Shown piece after piece: positions 23,797 to 32,511 of a DNA stretch of 64,000 bases; within the stretch, counting starts at the first letter, position 1; each line of letters begins with the position of its first letter. The notes beneath the pieces are model-generated. The model did no database searches and was not told the DNA's origin. It saw nothing but the letters and a program-made list of their open reading frames with translations. Source of the DNA: Baekduia alba (lineage in GTDB: Bacteria > Actinomycetota > Thermoleophilia > Solirubrobacterales > Solirubrobacteraceae); the NCBI RefSeq assembly GCF_028416635.1, contig NZ_CP114013.1:3162001-3226000 (forward strand), written 5' to 3'. The position numbers were made by a program, and so were the translations under genes.

Positions 23797-24452
23797 CAGA
23801 AATCGATGCCCTGCACGCGGATCCGCGTCGACCCTGAACCGGCCCGCGAGTTCCGACGCCGCACGAGGATGTCCTTGATCTCCTGCTTGCGAGCATCCAA
23901 CGGCTGAGCGAGATCCGGCCGCTTCTCGATCCGCAGCAACGCCAACGCGATCGCCGCATCGATCAACCGGCCGTGCACATCAGCCGGGACCGCCGGCGTC
24001 ACACCGTTGACCAGGTCGGCCGGCACCAGCGCGACCATCGCCGTGATCAGCGCACCGCTCGTCGTCGGCGCCGGGAACAACTGGATCTGCTTCGTGCTGT
24101 CCGCCTTCGCGGTCTGCGCGAACACGCCACCGCTGCCCCTCAGGCCAAGGTCGCCACGTTGAAGCGCCCAGAGATCCTCGAGCCCGACCGGCTGCCAGTC
24201 CCCCGGGTTGCCGCTGGAGTCCGCCAACGCCAGCCCGAGCACGTCCACCACCGTGTCGGGCAGGTCATAGGCCGCCGTGCCCGCCACGGTCACCGCAAGC
24301 GTCTCCACGGCCATCATCCACTTCGACTCGGCGACGACCTCCTTGTACACCTCGTTCACCCAGCCCTGCACAGTCGCCGTCGAGACATCATCAGACGCGG
24401 TGTCGAACCCGCCCTGGGTCACGACCGCGTTGACGATGTCCTCGAACAGCAC
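23796..24452 (-). CDS. Head-tail adaptor protein
   Basis: A 218-residue protein starting VLFEDIVNAVVTQGGFD at a GTG with TAGGAG upstream. The helix WVNEVYKEVVAESKWMMAVE followed by TVAGTAAYDLPDTVVDVLGL matches the phage adaptor family seen in short-tailed phages, which seals the portal and joins it to the tail. It lies just before the nozzle-like gene. Confidence 0.7.
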   Translation of the reverse strand: MLFEDIVNAVVTQGGFDTASDDVSTATVQGWVNEVYKEVVAESKWMMAVETLAVTVAGTAAYDLPDTVVDVLGLALADSSGNPGDWQPVGLEDLWALQRGDLGLRGSGGVFAQTAKADSTKQIQLFPAPTTSGALITAMVALVPADLVNGVTPAVPADVHGRLIDAAIALALLRIEKRPDLAQPLDARKQEIKDILVRRRNSRAGSGSTRIRVQGIDF

Positions 24453-24461
24453 CGCCCGCTC

Positions 24462-25097
24462 CTACTCCGCGGGCGCGTCCGGCGCGGTCGCCAGCTCGAG
24501 CGCCGCGCTCAGCTGCTCGTCGGTCGTCTCGGCCGTGACCTCGAGCCCGAGGCTCAGCGCCAACGCGACCATCTCGGCACGCTCCGGCCGCTGCACGTCC
24601 GTGTCGACACCGGCGTCCCGGAGCGCGCCAAGCGCCGACACGACCGAGTCCACGAGCACCTTGCGATTGTGGGTGCCCTGCTCCTCGGCGAGCGCCTCCT
24701 GCAACGCCACCACGTCGCGCGCGACCAGCGCCCGGTTCACCCCAGCGAGGAAGTCCTTCTCGGTCGGCAGCGCACGGTCAGGCTCGTGGCCCTCACGCAC
24801 GAACGTCGTGTTCAGGTTGACGTGCGAGTCCAGCCACGCGATCGCGTCCTGCATCTCCCCACCGGGCCCGTCCGGGATCATGTCCTGCCCGGTGTGCACG
24901 ACGAGCGTCCCCGTCGGCGCAAAGCTGTACTTCACCGACTTCTGCGTAGCGACGATCTGCCGAAGCGAGTTGATCTCCTCGTCCTTCGGCTGACGGCACA
25001 AGATCAGGTTGGTGCTCTTGGAGATGTAGACCGCGGCGGTCTCATCATCACCGAACCGTTCGATGATCTCGGCCGTGGTCATCTCAGCGGTGCTCAT
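24462..25097 (-). CDS. Head-region protein of unknown function
   Basis: A 211-residue protein starting MSTAEMTTAEIIERFGDDET with GGGAGG upstream. The first 110 residues are mixed alpha/beta (AAVYISKSTNLILCRQPKD); the rest is helical (VVALQEALAEEQGTHNRKVL) with an acidic Ala-rich end. Between the capsid and adaptor genes it could be a completion or minor head protein. No family was recognised. Confidence 0.6.
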   Translation of the reverse strand: MSTAEMTTAEIIERFGDDETAAVYISKSTNLILCRQPKDEEINSLRQIVATQKSVKYSFAPTGTLVVHTGQDMIPDGPGGEMQDAIAWLDSHVNLNTTFVREGHEPDRALPTEKDFLAGVNRALVARDVVALQEALAEEQGTHNRKVLVDSVVSALGALRDAGVDTDVQRPERAEMVALALSLGLEVTAETTDEQLSAALELATAPDAPAE

Positions 25098-25170
25098 CGT
25101 GCATGCCTCCCTTGAAGTACGTGCGGGCGCCGCCGACCTCCCGGCCAGCGACGCCCTGCTGGTTGTAGAT

Positions 25171-26328
25171 CTAGCCCGTGACGTTCTGGATCTGGCCGTG
25201 CGCCGGATCCTGACCGCACTCCAGCCCCTGCTCCGTGAGGTACTGGGACTTCTTGCCGTCGACGTCGGGCGCGCCGATGTCGTCCTCGATGTGCGTGTCC
25301 GACGACCCCTCCTCGTTGGAGAGGTAGCGCTTCTTCACGAGCGACAGGTCCAGCACCGCCCCGAAGCCGCCGTACTTGGCGCCCTCGAACAGGTTGTGCG
25401 TCAGGACGTTCAGCGTCCCGTGCGGCGACCGGTACTTCATGACGTTCAGGCCGAACGTCTGGTCGTTGTCCGACTGGACCACCTCGAGCTTGCCGCGCGG
25501 GAAGCCGTTCAGCACATCGACCAGCAGCCGCGACGCGAACAGCGTCTTCGTCGACTGGTTGCCGTAGCGGAACAGCGGCGAGAAGAACGAGAAGAACTCG
25601 GCCTCGGTCAACGTGCCACCGGCATCGAAGACGTTGGTCGAGATCAGGTTCAGGACACCCGCGGTCGTCCGGCGCGGCTGCGAGCCCGAGAGATCCTCGG
25701 ACGCCTTGCCGTGCCAGAAGATGTACTCCCAGTCCTTCGCGTGCTCGATGCCCGCGATCGCCGAGGAGCGCGCCCAGTCCGTCGGCTTCGTCATCGTCTT
25801 CGACTGCCGCAGCGTGCGGGTCGACTCGAACGACGTCTTGTGGATCTGGGTGTAGTTCGTGATCTTCGTCGGGTTCGTCGAACGCGCCGGACGCGACGAG
25901 TCACCTTCCGGCTGCGCCCCACCGATCAGCAGCAGCTCCTCGTTGTCGACGATCGCCTGAGCGCCGCCGCCGACACCACGCACGACCGTCAGCGTGTTCG
26001 TCGCGACGCCCGTCACGCGCATGATCTCGCCCGTGCGCGTGACCTTGATCAGGTCGTGCTGAGCGAACTTCGTGCCGTCGTCGACCACGATCGACGTCGC
26101 GGAGTTGTTGTAGCCCGCGCCGTTGTTGATCGCGTCGAAACGCGCCTTCGGCTTGTTCTCCTGCCAGGAGAACTCGGGGTTGACGGTGACCTCGCTGTTG
26201 AGCATCCCCGTCAGAACCGTCAGCGGATAGCTGTTCGGCTCGAGCTCGAGGATCTCCTTCGCCATGTCGATCTGACGAAGCGACTGGCTGATGTTCCCTG
26301 TTCCGCGGGAGCCGGTGACGTCGGCCAT
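25171..26328 (-). CDS. Major capsid protein (SU10-type HK97 fold)
   Basis: A 385-residue protein starting MADVTGSRGTGNISQSLRQI. GYNNSATSIVVDDGTKFAQH, then LIKVTRTGEIMRVTGV and LTVVRGVGG, form the inserted strand domain typical of the SU10 major capsid family. NYTQIHKTSFESTRTLRQSK and EHAKDWEYIFWHGK follow in the expected order. Length fits the family. It comes after the scaffold gene, as usual. Confidence 0.85.
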   Translation of the reverse strand: MADVTGSRGTGNISQSLRQIDMAKEILELEPNSYPLTVLTGMLNSEVTVNPEFSWQENKPKARFDAINNGAGYNNSATSIVVDDGTKFAQHDLIKVTRTGEIMRVTGVATNTLTVVRGVGGGAQAIVDNEELLLIGGAQPEGDSSRPARSTNPTKITNYTQIHKTSFESTRTLRQSKTMTKPTDWARSSAIAGIEHAKDWEYIFWHGKASEDLSGSQPRRTTAGVLNLISTNVFDAGGTLTEAEFFSFFSPLFRYGNQSTKTLFASRLLVDVLNGFPRGKLEVVQSDNDQTFGLNVMKYRSPHGTLNVLTHNLFEGAKYGGFGAVLDLSLVKKRYLSNEEGSSDTHIEDDIGAPDVDGKKSQYLTEQGLECGQDPAHGQIQNVTG

Positions 26329-26390
26329 GGGCCTGTGCCTTTCCTAAGAGGGACGAATGGTGTTGTCGTCCGCACCGATCGATCCCGGGG

Positions 26391-27083
26391 CTACGTGCCC
26401 CAGAACGAGTTGCCGCCCCTCGCGGCCAAGATGTCCTGTGCGGTCCCGCCCGTCGCGCCCACGCCGCCGCGCGGACTCGCGCCGCCGCCGGGCTCCAGGG
26501 AGGGGTGCTGCAACTCATCCACCGGCACCTCGCCGGCAGCGATCTGGTCGTAGCGCATGGCCTTGTAGACCGCGCGCACGACATCCGGGTGCCGGCCGAC
26601 GCTGGGGTCAAGCCCCGCCGCCTGCGCCAGACCCACTGCCCCGTCGATCACGGCCTTCGCGACCTCGGGCTTCTTCAACTCCGGCAGCTCCGCCTGGAGC
26701 ATGTCGGCGTTCGTCTTGGCCGTCAGCGCGCCGAGCTGCTGCATCACCGGATCCAGCGCCTGCTGGACCTGGGTGCTCACGTTGCCCTGCATGGCCTCCA
26801 CAAGCTTGGCCGCAGCGTCCGCATCGAACTGCGGCGCCTGCGCCTGCTGCTGCTCCTGACCGCCAGCGCCGTAGAACTCGGCGAGCGCTGCGAGCGTCGC
26901 GTCGTCCTCCTCGCCCTCACCATCGGGCGCGGCGAACTGCTGGATCAGCTGCTCCATCTGACCGAGCCGGCCGCCGACCGCCTCGATCTGCTGCAACACG
27001 GGGCTGAAGTCGACCGCGGGCGCCTGGCCCTCGGCGGCCTCCGCCGCCCCATCGCCTGCCGGTGCTGCGACCGATGCCTCCAT
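26391..27083 (-). CDS. Capsid scaffold protein
   Basis: A 230-residue acidic, helical protein directly before the capsid gene: PVLQQIEAVGGRLGQMEQLI and KLVEAMQGNVSTQVQQALD are coiled-coil like, Gln/Glu/Ala-rich with a DEL...PSLEPGGG end. These are the usual features of scaffold proteins, which lack sequence conservation. The ATG shares bases with the upstream stop (TGATG). Confidence 0.7.
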   Translation of the reverse strand: MEASVAAPAGDGAAEAAEGQAPAVDFSPVLQQIEAVGGRLGQMEQLIQQFAAPDGEGEEDDATLAALAEFYGAGGQEQQQAQAPQFDADAAAKLVEAMQGNVSTQVQQALDPVMQQLGALTAKTNADMLQAELPELKKPEVAKAVIDGAVGLAQAAGLDPSVGRHPDVVRAVYKAMRYDQIAAGEVPVDELQHPSLEPGGGASPRGGVGATGGTAQDILAARGGNSFWGT

Positions 27084-27445
27084 CAGGACTGCTCCTCCCC
27101 GGCGCCACGCGCCTGGTCTTCGAGCTCGGCCTGCTTCTCGCGGGCGAGCTGCTTGATCGCGTCACCTGCGTAGAGCACCTGATCGATTCCGGAGAGCATC
27201 GACGTCTGCGCCACATAGCCGTGCTGCTCGAGCACGGCACCGTGGATCAGGGACGTCACGAGCCGCTGCTTGCGCGCCTCCATGAGCTGCTGAAGGACCT
27301 CCCACCCGGGGTGATCCTGGAGTTCGCCGACCAGCTTGGCGGCGGTGAACAGCTCGTCGGAAGACAGGCCCCGCAGCGACGCGCTGAGCGCGCCGCGGAC
27401 GGCTCGAGTCCGCACTTCGTAATCTGCGATCTGCGCAGGTTCCAT
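27083..27445 (-). CDS. Phage head-region protein of unknown function
   Basis: A 120-residue, mostly helical protein (MEPAQIADYEVRTRAVRGAL, ELQDHPGWEVLQQLMEARKQ, DAIKQLAREKQAELEDQARG). The pattern HPGWEVLxxLMxxRKQ resembles small helical phage proteins found between portal and scaffold. Its ATG lies just past the stop of the 40-residue frame, with no ribosome binding site of its own, suggesting coupling. Confidence 0.65.
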   Translation of the reverse strand: MEPAQIADYEVRTRAVRGALSASLRGLSSDELFTAAKLVGELQDHPGWEVLQQLMEARKQRLVTSLIHGAVLEQHGYVAQTSMLSGIDQVLYAGDAIKQLAREKQAELEDQARGAGEEQS

Positions 27446-27447
27446 TT

Positions 27448-27570
27448 CTAGCGCCGCAGCGTAGAGCGGCCTGCGGACGCGAGAAGTTCTGCCAGCGTCG
27501 GGGCTGCGGCGAGGGTACGGCGCTGCACGTCCATCGGGTTCGGCAGGAACGTCGGCGCCCCACGGAGCAT
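27448..27570 (-). CDS. 40-residue microprotein (doubtful)
   Basis: The frame reads MLRGAPTFLPNPMDVQRRTL and then AAAPTLAELLASAGRSTLRR, with strongly GC-biased third positions. Its stop is two bases before the ATG of the next gene, which lacks a ribosome binding site, so it may deliver ribosomes to it. It has no clear ribosome binding site itself. An internal ATG at residue 13 is another start. Confidence 0.4.
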   Translation of the reverse strand: MLRGAPTFLPNPMDVQRRTLAAAPTLAELLASAGRSTLRR

Positions 27571-27641
27571 CGCTGCGAGAGCGAGGCTTGGCTGACGTCC
27601 TGTGTCGCGGCGATGTGGCTGCGTGTGCCGCGTCGGCTGCA

Positions 27642-29117
27642 CTAGCTCAGCGCGCCCATCTGCGTGAGGTTGGCCAACCCCATCTGACCGAAGTCGATGT
27701 TCGCCGCACCCGAACCCGACGACAGGATCGCCACGACCGACACGTAGTTGATCCCCGCAGCAACCTGCGACGGCGGCTGCGAGTACAAGCCCGGGGTCGC
27801 CACGTCACCACGCCAGGACTTGATACCACCGAGGTACTGTGCGACGGCCGCGGCCGGGTCATCTCCAATGGCCGCGTAGCCGACGAGCTGCAAGGTTGCC
27901 CACGCACCGTTCGCTTCGAGGCTCGCCGTCTTGAACCGGAAACTGAACTCGAGGAAGTCGCCCGGCGTGACCGCGATCTTCGGCGTCAGCGCACGACGCA
28001 TGACACCCGAGCCCGACGTACGCGCCAAGCGCGCCCACAGCCCGAGACCGTCGCTTCCCGTCGTCGCAGGATCGTACGTCGTGAACGTGCCTGTACCCGT
28101 CTCGGTAGCCGCCGCCCAGCCCGTCGGATCGGTTCCCGCCGCCCCCGTGAGCGTGAGGTTGAGCGGGTTCGGGATCAGGTTCAGATCGCCCGTGTTGGGC
28201 TGGCCGATCGCGTGCAGCGGCTTCTGAGGCACCAAGTAGGACTTGAGCTTGTTGTAGAACTCGGCTCCCATCGTCCGCGCGCCGAGCCCGGGGCCCGGAT
28301 GGGAGGCGTCGAGCATCATGCCGGCCTTCTGACCGCCCGTCGTCGGATCGGTCGTGACGTCCTCGAAATCGGGCAACGGCCAGTTGTTGGACAGCGCGTA
28401 CTTTCGGATCCACGCGTTGATCTGCGCGGCCGCGGTGCGCTGAGCAGCCGTCGCAGTCGGGTAGACAGGCTGCGCCGGCAACGTGCAAAGGATCGGGATC
28501 TTGCCGGCCGCGGCGATCGTGTCGAAGATCGTCTTCAGGTTGGCGATCGTCGTCGCGAACGGCACGCTGAGGACGATGTCGTTGCGACCAGCCAGCACCG
28601 CGACGAGCTTGGCCGACTGCGCCGCCGCAGCGGTGTGATGGCCGTTGGCGATGATCGTTGCCGTCGTCGCCCCGCCCGTGGCGGCCTGACCCGCGTAGAG
28701 GAGCTGCCCCTCCGACAGCATCATCGCCCACGCGTACCAAGCGCGACCCTGCAACAGCGGCGCGTAGCTCGTCCCCGTGCCATCGGAGAGGCTGTCCGCC
28801 AGACCCTTCTGGATCTGGCTGTCACCGACGAAGAAGACCCGTGACCCGACAGCAGCGTTCACCGGCGCCCGCGGCGCCCGGAACTGCACGAACCGATCCT
28901 GCCCCGAGACCTGCGCGTACGCCACGTACTTCGCGCCATCGGCCAACCCGGAGAAGGACAGAGACCCGTCCGCCCCCACCAACCCCGTGGAGACGGCTAC
29001 CGGCCCGCTCGGCGCCCCGGAAGGCGGGTCCGGCATAGCCGGCAAGTCAGAGCGCAGATACGCGCTCACAGACGTACCGGCCGGGAACCGATCGTTCTTC
29101 AGCGTGACCGACGCCAT
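27642..29117 (-). CDS. Virion-module protein with SGNH/GDSL hydrolase domain
   Basis: A 491-residue protein. Residues 1-80 form a strand-rich module (LKNDRFPAGTSVSAYLRSD, GADGSLSFSGLADGAKYVAY) shared with the products at 29121 and 34435. Residues 90-300 are an SGNH hydrolase: Ser100 in FFVGDSQ, Asn179 in AGRNDI, Asp270/His273 in LDASHPG. The C-terminal 180 residues are strand-rich and could bind carbohydrate. It may deacetylate or de-esterify capsule or cell-wall sugar from the virion surface. It starts three bases after the upstream stop. Confidence 0.75.
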   Translation of the reverse strand: MASVTLKNDRFPAGTSVSAYLRSDLPAMPDPPSGAPSGPVAVSTGLVGADGSLSFSGLADGAKYVAYAQVSGQDRFVQFRAPRAPVNAAVGSRVFFVGDSQIQKGLADSLSDGTGTSYAPLLQGRAWYAWAMMLSEGQLLYAGQAATGGATTATIIANGHHTAAAAQSAKLVAVLAGRNDIVLSVPFATTIANLKTIFDTIAAAGKIPILCTLPAQPVYPTATAAQRTAAAQINAWIRKYALSNNWPLPDFEDVTTDPTTGGQKAGMMLDASHPGPGLGARTMGAEFYNKLKSYLVPQKPLHAIGQPNTGDLNLIPNPLNLTLTGAAGTDPTGWAAATETGTGTFTTYDPATTGSDGLGLWARLARTSGSGVMRRALTPKIAVTPGDFLEFSFRFKTASLEANGAWATLQLVGYAAIGDDPAAAVAQYLGGIKSWRGDVATPGLYSQPPSQVAAGINYVSVVAILSSGSGAANIDFGQMGLANLTQMGALS

Positions 29118-29120
29118 GAC

Positions 29121-29942
29121 CTACCGGACGAACGCGTAGGGAACGCCACCCGTGGCCGTCACCGCGCCCGCGGCCGAACCAACCGCAACCGGCGCCGTCA
29201 GCCCCGTCGACGACGTGCCCGACAGCTTCGCCGTCCCTCCCAGCCCGGCGATCACCGCGTTCGCCAACGGCGCCCCGCCGAGGTTCGGCGGCGTCGTCGC
29301 GGCCACCAGGCACCCGAGATACACGGGCGTGTCATCGAGCAGCTGAAGCGGCGCCGACAGCAGCAGCTCCTTCAGCGTGTTCGCCGCCCACGCCGTCGCA
29401 CCGTCGTCCACCGTCACCGCGAGCACAGCCAGATCGGCCTGCCGGACGATCGCGAACCACTGGTTCGTCAGCGTCGCACCGGCCGTCGAGCCCGACACGA
29501 ACCCAACGCGCGTGACCTGCGCACCCGCGGGCAGCACGACGCCCCCGGCGAGATGCAGCGTCCCGGACGTCAGCGCCTGCGCCGTGGCCGACGTCGCGTC
29601 CGAGCGCGGGATCGTGTCGTCCACCGCGGCACCGGGCAGCCACAGGCGCCGCTTCAGCTCGGGCAGCGACGGCTGCTCGCGCGACTCGCGGCCCTTCTCC
29701 GGGATCCGCGCGTTGTCGGTCCGGAAGTCCACGTAGACGACCACGCTGTTCACCGTGGCGTACGCCGTGTACGCGGTGCCGTCGGGCAACCCGACGAACG
29801 TCAGCGTCCCGTCCGCAGCAACGCTCGCGGTCTGCACGGCCGAGCCCTGCGGCGCGACCCCCGGGTTCTTCTGCGCGACGGGGTAGATCCCGACCGACGT
29901 CCCCACAGGGAACCGGTCAGAGCGAAGGACGTGCGAGGCCAT
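29121..29942 (-). CDS. Virion-module protein, probable decoration or fibre protein
   Basis: A 273-residue protein starting MASHVLRSDRFPVGTSVGIY with GGAG upstream. Residues 1-80 match the module of the SGNH protein (DGTLTFVGLPDGTAYTAYAT). The C-terminal part is strand-rich, Ala/Thr/Gly-rich and Cys-poor (VTRVGFVSGSTAGATLTNQW, LQLLDDTPVYLGCLVAATTP), like fibre or decoration domains. No enzyme motif. Confidence 0.65.
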   Translation of the reverse strand: MASHVLRSDRFPVGTSVGIYPVAQKNPGVAPQGSAVQTASVAADGTLTFVGLPDGTAYTAYATVNSVVVYVDFRTDNARIPEKGRESREQPSLPELKRRLWLPGAAVDDTIPRSDATSATAQALTSGTLHLAGGVVLPAGAQVTRVGFVSGSTAGATLTNQWFAIVRQADLAVLAVTVDDGATAWAANTLKELLLSAPLQLLDDTPVYLGCLVAATTPPNLGGAPLANAVIAGLGGTAKLSGTSSTGLTAPVAVGSAAGAVTATGGVPYAFVR

Positions 29943-29981
29943 GCTGTTCTCCAAGGAGGCGGGGCTAGATCCGCCGCGAGT

Positions 29982-30006
29982 GTGACCTGCCGTGCGGACA
30001 GGTTAC
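29982..30006. repeat. 25-bp quasi-palindrome, copy B
   Basis: Plus strand GTGACCTG-CCGTGCGGA-CAGGTTAC. It contains the TAA stop of the portal gene and lies 40 bases before the start at 29942. The left flank CCGCGAGT is also present at copy C. Confidence 0.7.
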
Positions 30007-31910
30007 GCAGCCTGAGGCTGCTGATCCGGCGCCGGCGCCTGGCCATCCACGGGCTTCTCCGGCGGACCACCACCACCCTGCTGCGCCTGCTCGCGCGCGT
30101 TCAGCGCCGCATGCAACGCGTTCTCCAGCATGGCCTGCGCGCCCGCCGGGTCCATCCCCACCGTGCTCACCATCTCCTGCTTGAGGATGTCGAGCGTCTC
30201 CGGCGGCACCGTCTGCTCCGGCGCGAACAACCGCTCCGGCGACGGCACCCCAAGCTTCTTCATCACCAACAGCCCGACCTGCCGCGGATCGAGCCCGGGG
30301 ATCTGCTGCGCGATCGTCGCGATCATCTGCGCGTCCTGCCGATCCTGCGGCACGTTGTCCGGCGCCGTCGACCCACCCTCCGGCTCCACCGAGAACTCCC
30401 CAGCCAGCTCCGCCGGCCCGATCGTCCGCCACGCCCACCGACGCTCAGGCTCCTGCGGCGTCGGCATCGCCGGGATCGGCACATCCCGATTCGTCGCCCA
30501 CCGCTGCTGATTCAGCGCCAACCACTGCGACGCCTGCGGCTTGATCAGCTCAAGCTCCATCCGCCGCGTGTACGCCTGGATCCGCACCCCGGCCGCCGCC
30601 TGCACGAGCTGCACGCCGGTCGCGGTCATCGCCGCGCCACCGTCGTTGCCGGCCACCGTGTCATCGACACCCGTGGTGCGCTCGATGTCCGCCCGCAGCG
30701 CCGCTTCCTCCTGGTACCCCGAGTTCGGAATGTCGCCGACCTGCAACGGCACGAGCAGGTCCCGCGGATCCCCGTTGACCGGCACCAGACGCCCGGGCCC
30801 GATCTTGATCTGCGCCGGGTCGACCACGCCGTCGTTGTAGGCGTAGGTCTGGTGCAGCTTCAGCATCGCGTTCCAGCGACGATCCGTGCGGAGCATGTCG
30901 AGCTCGCGCTGCAAGTCCTCGATCGGATCGATGACCGACACGCCGACGAACTGGTGCTCGATCTCGATCGGCCGGTATGCCTGGAACGGCAGCTCGCAGT
31001 GCCAGTACGGGTTCTTGATGATCGCGACGACCCACTTCCGGTCGATGACCGTCACGACCTCCTGCCGCGTGAGGTCGTGGATCTCCCACACCTCGTGGAT
31101 GTCGGCGCCCTTGCTCAGCCCTCCCGTGCCGAGCCCTTGCGCGAACCGGCGCCCCGCCCACGCCTTGCGGTGCTGCTCGGCGCCGCCACCACTCTCGAGG
31201 TCGTCGGCCTCCAGCGGGTAGAGACCCCATCCGTCCTTGCCCGCCGCGACACGCTCGAGGATGTACGAGCAGTCGCGCCACGACCGGTGAAGCACCCTTC
31301 GGCAACTCTGGATCGAATCGCCGAAGGGGTCCCAGTAGAAGTCACGGATGTCGACGTCGCCGCAGTCCGGGTCGTCCCAGCCCTTGCGCGTCACCGGCGT
31401 CCGCACCCACTGCCCGCCCTGGCCCATCGCCAGCGCGAACGTCTCGGTGCTATCGAAGCGCCACCACGTCTTCTGGATCCCGATGCCGTGCTTCAGGCCG
31501 CTGAGGTTCGTGGTCTGAAGCTTCAACTCGTAGTCGGCACGGTGCTGCTGGGCGTTGCAGACCGTCGTGACGTTGTCGACGTTGTCCGCGGCGATCTTGT
31601 CCCGCGGCGTGAACAGCATCTTCGGCCGGTTGCTCAGCGTCCGCGGCCCGATCGTGTGGATCGTCGAGAACACGTACGGGATGTGCAGCTCAGCGCCGAA
31701 CTCCTTCCGGCCATCGCCGAGCACGTTGCGACGATCGTTGACCGAGGCGTCCGAGTAGGACTCCACGAACCGCTTGTGCCCGAAGTAGAGGACGTCCTGG
31801 TGATCCCAACGCGCCTCGTAGAGCTTGTGCTCCGGCTCGGCGACATCGTTGAACCACTTCACCTCGGCCTCGAGCCGCGACTGGTGCTCGGGGGTCATCT
31901 CGACGGGCAT
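30003..31910 (-). CDS. Portal protein
   Basis: A 635-residue protein starting MPVEMTPEHQSRLEAEVKWF with AGGAGAAG upstream. DVDIRDFYWDPFGDSIQSCR, HEVWEIHDLTRQEVVTVIDR and IDPIEDLQRELDMLRTDRRW are typical of P22/SU10-type portals: a wing with strands, then the long stem helix. A Gln/Pro-rich tail follows. The portal is the dodecameric DNA gate of the head. Two short genes separate it from the terminase. Confidence 0.85.
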   Translation of the reverse strand: MPVEMTPEHQSRLEAEVKWFNDVAEPEHKLYEARWDHQDVLYFGHKRFVESYSDASVNDRRNVLGDGRKEFGAELHIPYVFSTIHTIGPRTLSNRPKMLFTPRDKIAADNVDNVTTVCNAQQHRADYELKLQTTNLSGLKHGIGIQKTWWRFDSTETFALAMGQGGQWVRTPVTRKGWDDPDCGDVDIRDFYWDPFGDSIQSCRRVLHRSWRDCSYILERVAAGKDGWGLYPLEADDLESGGGAEQHRKAWAGRRFAQGLGTGGLSKGADIHEVWEIHDLTRQEVVTVIDRKWVVAIIKNPYWHCELPFQAYRPIEIEHQFVGVSVIDPIEDLQRELDMLRTDRRWNAMLKLHQTYAYNDGVVDPAQIKIGPGRLVPVNGDPRDLLVPLQVGDIPNSGYQEEAALRADIERTTGVDDTVAGNDGGAAMTATGVQLVQAAAGVRIQAYTRRMELELIKPQASQWLALNQQRWATNRDVPIPAMPTPQEPERRWAWRTIGPAELAGEFSVEPEGGSTAPDNVPQDRQDAQMIATIAQQIPGLDPRQVGLLVMKKLGVPSPERLFAPEQTVPPETLDILKQEMVSTVGMDPAGAQAMLENALHAALNAREQAQQGGGGPPEKPVDGQAPAPDQQPQAA

Positions 31911-31919
31911 GCGCTTCTC

Positions 31920-32222
31920 CTACTCGGCCGCCGCAGGTGCGGCCGGCTCCTCGTCAGCGGCGACGGAAGGCGTCTCCGGCTCGGCCTCTGCGGGTCGCGC
32001 AGCCGGCATGAACACCTGCTTGAAGTGCCACCCCACCGTCTCGAACACGGTCACCTCGCCGCGCAGAACCGGGCGGCGCAGCGGCGTGACGACGAACCCG
32101 CCGCCGATGCGATGGCCGATGTTCTCCAGCCCAGCGAGTTCCTCGGCGATCGCCCGGCGGAACTCGTCCTCGGTCCCGTACTCGTCGAGCATGACGATCC
32201 ACTCTCGGTCTCCACGTGCCAT
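31920..32222 (-). CDS. Phage protein of unknown function
   Basis: A 100-residue protein starting MARGDREWIVMLDEYGTEDE with GGGAGG upstream. It has a strand-rich middle (GHRIGGGFVVTPLRRPVLRG, EVTVFETVGWHFKQVFMPA) and an acidic Ala/Glu/Pro tail. It lies between terminase and portal. No family was recognised. Confidence 0.6.
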   Translation of the reverse strand: MARGDREWIVMLDEYGTEDEFRRAIAEELAGLENIGHRIGGGFVVTPLRRPVLRGEVTVFETVGWHFKQVFMPAARPAEAEPETPSVAADEEPAAPAAAE

Positions 32223-32238
32223 GTCCTGCGGCCTCCCT

Positions 32239-32508
32239 CTAGATCTTCAAGCGGCGATGCAAGATCGCTGCGCTGTTGGCTCGGATGTAGGCGCCCAACT
32301 CGACGTCACCGGACACGAACGGGTCGAAGAGGTGCGGCGCACGAACGCGGAAGCTCTGCTGGCGCAGGTGCTCGTCGTGCTCCTCCGAGCACCGCGCGAC
32401 GTGCTCCTCGAACGGCCGGCCCATCTTGCTCGCGCCGAACCCGGCGCCGCAGACGTAGCACCACACCTTCGGCTGCTCGTGGACGTTCGAGACGATCTCC
32501 AGCGGCAT
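32239..32508 (-). CDS. Small zinc-finger protein near terminase
   Basis: An 89-residue protein starting MPLEIVSNVHEQPKVWCYVC with GGAGG upstream. CYVCGAGFGASKMG then EEHVARCSEEHDEH gives a C-x2-C...H-x3-C (or His) zinc site. The C-terminus is helical. A small packaging or DNA-binding protein is possible; it is too short for a typical small terminase and no helix-turn-helix is clear. Confidence 0.65.
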   Translation of the reverse strand: MPLEIVSNVHEQPKVWCYVCGAGFGASKMGRPFEEHVARCSEEHDEHLRQQSFRVRAPHLFDPFVSGDVELGAYIRANSAAILHRRLKI

Positions 32509-32511
32509 GGC

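Noticed and set aside
32239-32508. Small terminase subunit
   Set aside because: Position next to the large subunit fits, but the protein is a short Cys/His zinc-type protein without a clear helix-turn-helix or oligomer core.
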